Source: Paramarasmius palmivorus
Taxonomy: Eukaryota > Basidiomycota > Agaricomycetes > Agaricales > Marasmiaceae
Reading direction: 5' to 3'
NCBI GenBank assembly: GCA_037176845.1
Contig: JAYKXP010000067.1
Span: 248,001-312,000, forward strand
DNA: 64,000 nucleotides
The notes under the pieces are model-generated. The model made no database searches. It had not been told where the DNA came from and saw only the letters and a program-made list of their open reading frames with translations. This document shows, piece by piece, positions 34,388-43,474 of this stretch. The translations under genes and the position numbers were made by a program. Each line of letters begins with the position of its first letter. Position 1 is the stretch's first letter.

Positions 34388-35008
34388 GAAGAGGACACAG
34401 CATTGATTGATTCAGATTCTGATAATGATAGTACTTAAATGAAAAATAATTTCAATGCATTGTACATAGTGTGTTCTCTATATATAAAAATGCCCCTTTG
34501 TATTGTTTGGACCCATGAGTTAGCCAGGTATGGTAACGAACCCAGCTTGGTGGGTATGGGTGTCACCTGAGAGTGGATACGGGTGCGGGTTGGCCTTCAG
34601 GGACCCATAGGTATATTCATGCTATTCCTTAACTTCTTGGAACCTAAGAGATTGGTTTGGTCATGGTACTTTTCCATATAATGTTCCTACATGATTTGTT
34701 AAGCTTCGTCAATCGAGCTTGGTGGCCAGTTTTGTTCTCTGAATTATTCAAGCTTTTTGGCCGGATGAAGGACTCAAGAGAGAGTCAGTATTGGACAGAG
34801 TGTCAAAATGGAATTGTCATGTACCCATTGCGATACGATATATGCTGGAGGCATCAGTGCATCAGTAAGAGTATAATACTTGTTGAGCATGTGCTTAGCA
34901 AGTATGAATCTTGTTAGTCTGATCATGGTAGATCATTGAAAGCAGTAGGAGCTCTAATTGCAGGACACAGATGCAGCCTAGGTTATAGAGCTACATATAT
35001 CTATACAA
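34388..35008. other. Region between the hAT remnant and Helitron 2
   Basis: About 0.6 kb. At 34520-34605 there is a tract of GGGTATGGGTG and ACGGGTGCGGGTTGG words that resembles hAT-type ends. On the minus strand at about 34940-34915 a small hairpin (TGATC, loop, GATCA) is followed by GACTAA, which might be the 3' end of Helitron 2, but the next base is C and not the expected T. No gene. Confidence 0.3.
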
Positions 35009-38000
35009 TCATGATATAACCTTACTGTAAATTACAAGTGAAGCTTTATATGTCTGACGGCATAACGTTAAATCTAGATTGGATTCATTTAAATTACGGT
35101 TAAAGATATATTTTGAGCGCTTTGAAGGATGAGGTGACAGGCCATCATGAAACCAAACTACATTATTATCGTCAATGTAGCACGAAACAAAGTGATTGCC
35201 ATTAAAATAAACAATCCCCTTTATAGCATAAGAGCAAGTACTGTTAAGAACTGGAAGCTGTAATACAGTATCAATATAAGGTAGGGTACTATTGGGACCA
35301 GCACCATGTATTCTAAATAGAAGTAGCTCAGGTTGTGATCGATATAGATACTTGGTAGTAACAGCTCCACTACAAAAGTGACAGCTTCTCTCCACATTAA
35401 CCACACGATCCTCTGTGTATCTGCGAAGCAAGTCTGACACTGAAGTAATGTATTCACTAGGCTGATATATTATTGGATCAAGTTGTCTGTTGCCACCATA
35501 TTGTATCTCAGAGTGACACTGAACACATCTATCAGTTCGTACAAGAGATGTTAAGGTATCATATAAGGTACATGTCACAAGCTCAAGAAGTGAAGTAAAT
35601 TGACCTAAGATAAATTTATCTGGATATAGCTGATTAGCTTGAAGCCGATACATGTCTCTGCCTTCTGTAATTGTGATTGCATGATCTTTACATGACTGAA
35701 ATACAGTAGCAAGGAATATGAGCAGTGGATTCAAAGAAGCATGCAGATAATTAGTCCATCTTTGAGTATTTGCATACCATAAAGGCCATAAGATAGCTAT
35801 TAGAGCATCATAAGCACAACTGTTGTTACTCCATTCAGGTGCTGGTAAGGAGCTAATGGTAGCATTAGCAGTAGATGTTAACCGTATGCGCTTGGTATTA
35901 TCTGATCTCTCAGGCATAGCTTTAGAATAGGATCTTTTGTAGCCTTGTTTTCCAGCAGATGACTGTTGAGTAGTGCTTGCTTGTAACTTTGCCTGTGACT
36001 TTGCCTGTGACTTTGCCTGTGACTTTGCCTGTGACTTTGCCTGTGACTTTGCCTGTGACTTTGCTTGTACTGGCTTCATAACAACTGCTGAAGGTAGAAA
36101 TGGATTTGGTATTATAGTGTCCATGTTATCATCATCATTATCATCATTGTCATTATCATTACCATTAACAGGTGTTTTATTTTTGTTGACAATATTCCAT
36201 GCTATCAAATCAAGGTCCAGCTCCTCTAAAGGATCATTGCTGGTCCATCTGAGGGTATGATAGATGAAAGGAGGATTGTATGAATCACCCATAAATTTTC
36301 GAAAAGACCGTAACAAAGTATTTCTTGTGTTGCCAGTAACTGTATCCGACAAGTTACCATTGTATCTTCGTTTTGTGATATCATCAAGTAACTCAAGCTC
36401 ACGATATTCTTGACGAAGAGAAGAGCCTTTAAGTCCACCCTGAATTTTAGAAGGATCAAACCCTTGAAGAATAACAGTGCCTGAAGCTGATGAGCTACGT
36501 GATAGCGCAGTGTAATATCCATGAAAATCTTTACAGTTGTTGAGATGCACTGAATTATATAGTCTTGTTTTACCTTGAGAGGAAAAATCAGTCATGGCGA
36601 AACATGGAGCAACATCAACTTGTGTCCTGAATACTCGCAAATTCTTTCCTTTACCATGAGGAAGCTTGATAGAGGTATAATCTGATGTAGGCGTTATTGG
36701 GACTACATTAACAGGTAGTTGCCCAATCTGTATATTAGATGGAGGATTTGTAAGTTTAACAAATAAAGTATCAAGTTTTTGACGACTACGAGGGCCACGG
36801 CTTGTCCATCCATAAACTGTTCCTTCTTGACCACGGGTTATGTTCAATTCAGTAGCAATATTCTTTCGAATAATTACTGGCATTCCTTTGCATAATGATA
36901 GCTTTGGAGATACTAATGAATCTGCTGCACTCGGATCTAAAGACCACAAGTACTCTTGCCACTCAGGTGTCATTTGCTTTAAATAAATAAAATTCTTGCT
37001 TTCTTCATTTGATTTTACTGATCTATCAGTAGTTTTGATCACATCCTCACAGTAAAAGTGATGAAGCTCTTCACCATGTTCTTGTGCATAACGAATACAG
37101 CCCAATCTATTGATTTCATCTTTTTGAACATTATACGCAGTAATGATGGCAACATCACGGAACTCAAGATCACAGATTGAAGCTGATCCAGGTTTGGATG
37201 AACTAACACGACTGTTCAAAAAGTTAATGTCAGCTGAAGTACAGCTTCGATAACGCATGTTTTCCAATGCAGTACGAAACCGAGAGTCATCTTGGCTTTG
37301 TGTTTTTTGACGCATGTTCTGACGGAGAATAACAACAGTGGTAATGTGGTGCCAAAGAGACTTTCCTATTGCTTCCTCTTGCTGCTTTACTGTATTTTTC
37401 AAAGCCCCAATGGTGCGTCCATACAGTGAAATACTTTCTCCACCCATTGGTGGTGGAAGTTGAGCAAAGTCACCAGCAAAAATCATATTCAAACCACCAA
37501 ACTCAACATCTTCTTTCAGCATACATAAGCACAGCTGTCGGCTAATGCGATACATTTCACGAGCAGATAGCATTGATACCTCATCAAAAAATACATAACG
37601 AACACCTAGCAGGCGTTCACGAATAGAAGGAAGGTTGTTATTTGACTCATGGAAGTCGTTAATACCAAAGGCAGAGTGATATGTTGATCCGCCAAGCAAA
37701 GCAGCAGCACTACCAGTAGGAGCTACAACAAGTAATTTATAGCTTTCATTACGTAAAGCAAAAAATCTTATAAGTGCCTTTAACACTGTTGATTTACCAG
37801 TACCACCCATACCTCCAATGTACATTTTAAGCTGTTCAGCATATAAAGAGCAGGTGTGGTTAGCTATGATACGGAAGGCTCTCTCTTGCTCGTCGTTAAG
37901 TGAAAACTCTCTGATTAAGTTTTCAATATCATGCTGTGCACTTTGACTGCGGTAAGTCTTTTCCAAGTAAGACTTATCAATTATCTTTACCTTATTGGAA

Positions 38001-41000
38001 TACTTATTCAGTTGGTGATATTGTGAACGTTGCTTGATGAAGTCAGATCGAACAGAAGCTGGTACTGCATTCATACGAGACTCTATGACTTCTTTGCGTT
38101 TTGACATCAGAACAGTCTTCCAATGATCACGAGCAAGTATTGGAATTGGAGTAGTGATAGTAGAGAAAGGCCTCACTTTAGTTGATTCTAATGGAAGAGA
38201 CCATTGACATGTATCTAAAATTGATTTGATTTGATTTTTTTGAATCACTCGCTTCCTATGCCCAGGAGTCAATTCACTCATCTCTTTACATTTCTCAAAG
38301 TCTGCATTGTTGATTTCATCTAATCTCATAGGTACAGGGTCAACACTATCATATAACGTAGATAGATCATAAATAGCATCATCATCTTCATCATCACTGA
38401 TATCATCAAGGATAGGATCCCAGCTACTTTGTAATGCATTGTCTTTCTTCATACTGGCTTGATAATCATCACGGGCATCTAAACACTCATATCTAATCAT
38501 AAAGTTATTCATTAGAGCTTGTTGGCAGTCAGTGAACACATGTTCCATAAATGCTTCTGACCACGTTATTTTAGAGGGTTTCAGATCGTGACCAGATCTC
38601 CATGGTTTGAAAAGAGTAAGCATAACACAACAATAATACTCATAATCACCTTGATCTCTCCTAGGGAGGTTAGCACCCAAGAAATTAACAACAAGCTTTT
38701 CACTATCTTTCTGAATGCGAGCTACATGAGTATTAACCAACTCATGGCCTGGACTAAATTGATAGCAATTTCCTGGCAGTTTAAAGGATAGCTCTGAGAC
38801 ATTGTTGTGCATGTTTACAGATTCATTATCACTCAATTCAATGCAATTAGAAGCCTTATGTGACTTGGCATTTTTACTTAAAGCTTTAGCTTTTTTATTG
38901 GTAATACGATGAGCTATTCGCATCCAATTGTACAGACATATGGACTCAGCCTCCTTAGGTCTATGCTCATAGTCCATTACAGGTGAAAGCCCAATAATTC
39001 TGTTGCCATGCTTAATTAATGCTACATTTTCCTTTACTAATGGTACCTGGTTTTCTTGGCAATCATTCTGTACTTTAGCTACAAACTGTTGCCAATAGAA
39101 AGGCACAAAGTGATGATCTGTATAATGATCAGGGTGACCTAATAAGTAACCACAAATAAGTGGAGCTCCAAATTCCATTTTCGTACTAAGTAAATTGACA
39201 ATCTTGGTAAGAAGCTTTCTAGCCTTTTCCTGACTGCTATCAGAACCATAAATGATATCAGCATTCTTTGAAAACACTGTTACAATAGCATCAAATATAA
39301 CATGAGTCTTTAAAGAAGCTTTTGTGATATAATCTGTAACATATAAAACAACAGCCTTAATAGCAGTACCTGATCCTAAATAGGTAACATCAGTATTACT
39401 TCTCATAAAGTAAGTAAGTGGGTAGGAAAATGTATTAAACCAGGCTTCATCTTTACGCATAATAACTGCACCAGTTTCACGTTCTATCATAGTAAAAGAA
39501 TAGAGTGGTCGAGGAAATCGGGCCCGACATTTGCCCCATTTGTTATCCTTGCAGCCCTTATAAAGATGCTTAGGTTTCAATGTTCCATCTTTGTTTACAT
39601 TGCGATCACATTTGTGTCTATTTGTTTTCAAAATCAGATCATTGACAGTAGACCTGTACCGTTGAAGCCATTCACTATAGGTATCACAACAGCTACATTC
39701 TGATGTTAGCTCATTTAATCCATGTTCTGTGCAGACAGGAGGTGGCTTAACAGGAAGTGTTGTAGTTGGATTGGAGTATGATGCTCCTTTCTTTTCAGCT
39801 TTGACTGAAGCATTTACTTCTGCCAATGAGCTGTCTAAAAACTGTCCAGCAAAAACACTATCAAGATATGCTATCAGCTTCTGTTCAAAGTCCTTTGCAC
39901 CATTTAATAACCGATTTCTAATCTCTTGAGGGGAAAGTGACCCTTTAATCCAAAGCAGCAAATGAAGATGCAGTGTCAATCTTCCTTGCTGCTCTACTAC
40001 ACCATAATGAGCATCGTGTTCCCCATACAGCCCTCTAAGACCTGAATTACATCCAAGGAAATCACGAATGAAAACTTCAACAATAAAGTTGAAAAATCGA
40101 GCAGAAGCAACTGGATTTTTACATATAGCACGAAGCTGATCTGAATGTTTTGGAGGAAGGGATGGAAACTCCAGCAGATTATCTGCAAAATAGAAACATA
40201 AGGGGTGTTTATTATCAGCAGGTGATATTGTAATATACCATGTAGGAGCACCTTTATGTGCAATCAAAGACCAAACCTCATGTCGCATGTGTTTCTTGGT
40301 TGTGGTAGATCCTGACACCTTTGCAGCTACACGGTCTAAGTCTGATATTACTGTAAAACATGCCCTTTCCTTGTCATTCTGAGGTGTAACTTTTTCACCA
40401 TTTGCCATTCGCTCTGCTAATGTAGAAAGGATATCTTGGTCAAGATTCATTAATCTCTCAGCAATTGTGTTAAATGAAGACTTATCAGCTAAAAGCCATC
40501 CAGCTTGCGTTGCAGCCTTAACCTGTTCATGGCTAAAAGCTACAATAGGAAAGTTTTCATCTATCTGAAACCGTTTATCATGGTACATTAAAAGCCATTT
40601 TTTATGCAGAGATTCACTGATATTAGGAACACCAAGGCCTCCCAGGCCATATGGAAACAACCAGGGAAACATCCTTGGATACAAAGAGGGATTCTTCCAT
40701 ATACTTTCTCCATAATGATTACGGCCTATGCCAAGTACTTTGCTACCACTAGTAAAGTAGCTTGTGGCTAGCCCTACAATCTCATCCTTTGTATGCTTGG
40801 CAAGCTGTGGCCCAGTTAAACCATGAACTGTGAACTGACACTCGCCCTCAGCAGTTCCATCTTCATCATCATTATCAAACACAGCTTCTGATTCAAGTGT
40901 TTTATTACTATCACCTTCTTTCCATATAACTGCACATGGTGGCATATTCTCAGCATATTGTTTAAGATTTTCTTCTGACAACCTAACATCATGATAGTCA

Positions 41001-43045
41001 CGATGATTTAGGATTAACCAAGTAAGAGCTTCTTTAACTGCATTACGACGAACTAGAAGAGGTGTACGTTGAAAGTCTTCAACAGTAGGCTGGGCGGGGC
41101 CTGTAAACAATATAGCTAGTATCTCATCAATTTCATCTTTTGGAGGAGGTAAAATATCATATACCTTTGGAATAGGAGCTTCAAATGCCATAGCATTAGC
41201 TTTCATTTTTTTACCACCAGTAGCTATACGAACAAAGCATGCAGTATGTCTAACACGTGAAACCAATAGCTTTTCAACGTATGACAAATTTTGCAGTTGT
41301 GGTGGTACTGCACCAAGCCATAATCCATTCGCCAACGCCATTTTAGGAATATTTCCTTTTAAAAGGGATGTTCGACATACATCACATACTTTATTACAAT
41401 TACTGGCATGTACTGGACCAGAAAGCTCTTTAATAGGATCAGCAAGACTGGTGCGCTCCTTTCGTGTCACACCTTCCACTTCAAGTACTCTAAACATCTT
41501 CTTTATATTACGAACTGGGGCTAATCTCGAACACAACACAAGCTGGCCACATACAGTACATCCATCTTCAAGTATACTATCTGCATCAAGCATACTGCAA
41601 GCATTCTCCAGAATAGAAGAAATAACACTGTACTCCAATGGAGCAGGAGGAAATTCAGTCTCATCTTTGGGAGGAGATAATATTGATAGATCGTTAAGAG
41701 TAGCTTTAGGTTTCACTTTCTTACTTGCTCTTCTATTACGCTGCACTGTAGCTCGCTTCTTGGCTTTCCGAGAGACTACATTCAATATTGTAACAGTATC
41801 TGGACAGGCAGTGCATGTATGGTTATGAAAGTATTCTTCAAGTACAGCCTTTGTCAAAGACTTGGGACTTGGGCAGCCATGGAGTCTTGCAGCTTCACGA
41901 AGCCAAGTTACAGTCATATATTTCATGAGTTTGTGTATTGGCACAGAAACCACAACTCGTTGATTTAAATCCCAGTGAACGAGATCATCACTCAAAACAT
42001 ATGCCACAAGCTGATATTTATCTTCATTGGTAAGTTCCACCTGAGAATTGTACTGAACAGAATGTGACTTTAAAACACTCCAAGGCAGTGCACGATATTG
42101 ACCACCTCCTACAAGATCATCAGGCAGACACGAATATTCGAAAGGCAAGAATCCGTTACGCAAGTCAGCAGAACATTGGGGCTTGCCATTGTCAAATGCA
42201 CTAACCTTCCTTGCCTCATCGCACTCCAACCCACATAAATCAGGAATAAAGGATTGTGAGAGACGTAACCAGTAAACATGCCGAAAAAAGTGATGCATGA
42301 CTGACAACCGTAAATTGTAAACTAACCATAACACGTCAAAGGTCATGATACCACGAGCACGTCGACCTTTTTCCAAGAGAGCGACAGATCGAGCACGAAA
42401 GTCATGTTTCCGCATGCAATACCGAGACATGAGCAATCCAAGATACCGAGACCTCAGATAGATACTCGACTTCACTATCTGACTATACCAAACTACTAGA
42501 GCGGCGGAGAATTTGTTGTGACAACAGCCCAATCGTACAAAGGCTATCAGTTCCAGAGGGGGACTACAAGTAGGACTATCAGAAAATATGCAAGTCGGTA
42601 CTTTTGCTTTACCACTAAAAGAACCGCAACATCCCAGCAAGATACAAGCTTCATCGGTGTTGAAGCCACCATAGAGCACGGATCTTTCCCGCCAGCAATC
42701 AGAACCTCCGTAACGTAGTACAGTACAAAGATCAGTATCCTTTGCGGAAACATGTTGAGGATGCAAAACCCTGAATGAGTCGGGAAAGCTTTCGACGGAT
42801 GGAAGAAAACCAGAACACAGTAGATGTACCGTGGATCGACCGCAGAGCTGACAATAGAGAACACTAGTCGACGACAACAATGTGGATTTCACGGAACACA
42901 TGTCCGGACATATAGACGAGTGATACGATAGAATATTGACTGAGGAGGGTGTCCCCGCGCTGAACGAGGTTGAACAAGGGTTCATAGATTGTGAATTTGA
43001 ATACACAGATGTGCAGTATGGCATAACTATAGTTGAAGAATGCAT
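35009..43045 (-). CDS. Helitron 2 Rep-helicase with C-terminal USP-like protease domain
   Basis: Intronless ORF of 2678 codons. N-terminal 260 residues are Cys/Ser-rich and unrecognised. Then a SAP-like helix pair (WLREAARLHGCPSPKSLTKA, about 390), a DUF6570-like region (CTVCGQL, CDVCRTSL, ANGLWLGAVP), the Helitron-like N domain, Rep motifs LHLHLLLW (about 1022) and YVTDYITK (about 1234, both tyrosines present), and a Pif1 helicase with Walker A GGMGGTGKST (about 1740) and Walker B VFFDEVSML (about 1818, Glu intact). Near 2290 is an AKSQ repeat. The last 280 residues carry NNSCAYDALIAIL (Cys about 2408), CxxC pairs (CVQCHS, CHFCS), and FNGNHFVSC plus WFHDG (His about 2616), in the order of a ubiquitin-specific protease. 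All key residues appear intact, so this copy may be autonomous. Confidence 0.93.
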   Translation of the reverse strand: MHSSTIVMPYCTSVYSNSQSMNPCSTSFSAGTPSSVNILSYHSSICPDMCSVKSTLLSSTSVLYCQLCGRSTVHLLCSGFLPSVESFPDSFRVLHPQHVSAKDTDLCTVLRYGGSDCWRERSVLYGGFNTDEACILLGCCGSFSGKAKVPTCIFSDSPTCSPPLELIAFVRLGCCHNKFSAALVVWYSQIVKSSIYLRSRYLGLLMSRYCMRKHDFRARSVALLEKGRRARGIMTFDVLWLVYNLRLSVMHHFFRHVYWLRLSQSFIPDLCGLECDEARKVSAFDNGKPQCSADLRNGFLPFEYSCLPDDLVGGGQYRALPWSVLKSHSVQYNSQVELTNEDKYQLVAYVLSDDLVHWDLNQRVVVSVPIHKLMKYMTVTWLREAARLHGCPSPKSLTKAVLEEYFHNHTCTACPDTVTILNVVSRKAKKRATVQRNRRASKKVKPKATLNDLSILSPPKDETEFPPAPLEYSVISSILENACSMLDADSILEDGCTVCGQLVLCSRLAPVRNIKKMFRVLEVEGVTRKERTSLADPIKELSGPVHASNCNKVCDVCRTSLLKGNIPKMALANGLWLGAVPPQLQNLSYVEKLLVSRVRHTACFVRIATGGKKMKANAMAFEAPIPKVYDILPPPKDEIDEILAILFTGPAQPTVEDFQRTPLLVRRNAVKEALTWLILNHRDYHDVRLSEENLKQYAENMPPCAVIWKEGDSNKTLESEAVFDNDDEDGTAEGECQFTVHGLTGPQLAKHTKDEIVGLATSYFTSGSKVLGIGRNHYGESIWKNPSLYPRMFPWLFPYGLGGLGVPNISESLHKKWLLMYHDKRFQIDENFPIVAFSHEQVKAATQAGWLLADKSSFNTIAERLMNLDQDILSTLAERMANGEKVTPQNDKERACFTVISDLDRVAAKVSGSTTTKKHMRHEVWSLIAHKGAPTWYITISPADNKHPLCFYFADNLLEFPSLPPKHSDQLRAICKNPVASARFFNFIVEVFIRDFLGCNSGLRGLYGEHDAHYGVVEQQGRLTLHLHLLLWIKGSLSPQEIRNRLLNGAKDFEQKLIAYLDSVFAGQFLDSSLAEVNASVKAEKKGASYSNPTTTLPVKPPPVCTEHGLNELTSECSCCDTYSEWLQRYRSTVNDLILKTNRHKCDRNVNKDGTLKPKHLYKGCKDNKWGKCRARFPRPLYSFTMIERETGAVIMRKDEAWFNTFSYPLTYFMRSNTDVTYLGSGTAIKAVVLYVTDYITKASLKTHVIFDAIVTVFSKNADIIYGSDSSQEKARKLLTKIVNLLSTKMEFGAPLICGYLLGHPDHYTDHHFVPFYWQQFVAKVQNDCQENQVPLVKENVALIKHGNRIIGLSPVMDYEHRPKEAESICLYNWMRIAHRITNKKAKALSKNAKSHKASNCIELSDNESVNMHNNVSELSFKLPGNCYQFSPGHELVNTHVARIQKDSEKLVVNFLGANLPRRDQGDYEYYCCVMLTLFKPWRSGHDLKPSKITWSEAFMEHVFTDCQQALMNNFMIRYECLDARDDYQASMKKDNALQSSWDPILDDISDDEDDDAIYDLSTLYDSVDPVPMRLDEINNADFEKCKEMSELTPGHRKRVIQKNQIKSILDTCQWSLPLESTKVRPFSTITTPIPILARDHWKTVLMSKRKEVIESRMNAVPASVRSDFIKQRSQYHQLNKYSNKVKIIDKSYLEKTYRSQSAQHDIENLIREFSLNDEQERAFRIIANHTCSLYAEQLKMYIGGMGGTGKSTVLKALIRFFALRNESYKLLVVAPTGSAAALLGGSTYHSAFGINDFHESNNNLPSIRERLLGVRYVFFDEVSMLSAREMYRISRQLCLCMLKEDVEFGGLNMIFAGDFAQLPPPMGGESISLYGRTIGALKNTVKQQEEAIGKSLWHHITTVVILRQNMRQKTQSQDDSRFRTALENMRYRSCTSADINFLNSRVSSSKPGSASICDLEFRDVAIITAYNVQKDEINRLGCIRYAQEHGEELHHFYCEDVIKTTDRSVKSNEESKNFIYLKQMTPEWQEYLWSLDPSAADSLVSPKLSLCKGMPVIIRKNIATELNITRGQEGTVYGWTSRGPRSRQKLDTLFVKLTNPPSNIQIGQLPVNVVPITPTSDYTSIKLPHGKGKNLRVFRTQVDVAPCFAMTDFSSQGKTRLYNSVHLNNCKDFHGYYTALSRSSSASGTVILQGFDPSKIQGGLKGSSLRQEYRELELLDDITKRRYNGNLSDTVTGNTRNTLLRSFRKFMGDSYNPPFIYHTLRWTSNDPLEELDLDLIAWNIVNKNKTPVNGNDNDNDDNDDDNMDTIIPNPFLPSAVVMKPVQAKSQAKSQAKSQAKSQAKSQAKSQAKLQASTTQQSSAGKQGYKRSYSKAMPERSDNTKRIRLTSTANATISSLPAPEWSNNSCAYDALIAILWPLWYANTQRWTNYLHASLNPLLIFLATVFQSCKDHAITITEGRDMYRLQANQLYPDKFILGQFTSLLELVTCTLYDTLTSLVRTDRCVQCHSEIQYGGNRQLDPIIYQPSEYITSVSDLLRRYTEDRVVNVERSCHFCSGAVTTKYLYRSQPELLLFRIHGAGPNSTLPYIDTVLQLPVLNSTCSYAIKGIVYFNGNHFVSCYIDDNNVVWFHDGLSPHPSKRSKYIFNRNLNESNLDLTLCRQTYKASLVIYSKVIS
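35987..36070 (-). repeat. 12-bp tandem repeat coding AKSQ
   Basis: Six perfect copies of CTTTGCCTGTGA (35987-36058) and one diverged copy (36059-36070) within the Helitron 2 ORF, translated as repeated AKSQ tetrapeptides. It forms a flexible basic linker between helicase and the C-terminal protease-like domain. Being a multiple of three, its length can vary without breaking the frame. Confidence 0.95.
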
Positions 43046-43474
43046 TGAAGCATCGAATGGGATTGCATGTGAGGAGCCAACGAATGGCTCTTGAGGAAGA
43101 ATATACGCAGGTCTTTGAATGTCATCGACGCCGGATGAAGACTGGTACGAGAGAAGAAAGCAATAACCTGTAATCCGACTAACAACCGAAAACCGAATCA
43201 GGACACAGCTCGACCCTCAGTGAGAATACACGCACCTAGGCTGCCCAGCAAGACAAACTCCAAACCCTTCGATAACATTGGGAACAAGTACTGGGACAAG
43301 CGTCTGCGATTGCCAGTGATGACGGTAGAAGGAGAGTTTTATGTACACGTGTCGGTACCCAATCGCTTTAAGAGTTACAGTTCGCACACAGGCTCACCGG
43401 CCCAATCGAGAACGACCACCGAGATCGCCCGAACTGGAAACAGTAAATCTACCGTATGTATTCACAAACCACAT

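Noticed and set aside
34915..34945. 3' terminus of Helitron 2
   Set aside because: A short hairpin and CTAA are present, but the stem is only five bases and the next base is C and not T, so it was not called as a feature of its own.
35973..36260. Plus-strand frame with repeated ACDF peptides
   Set aside because: It is the reverse complement of the 12-bp AKSQ repeat in the intact Helitron 2 ORF.
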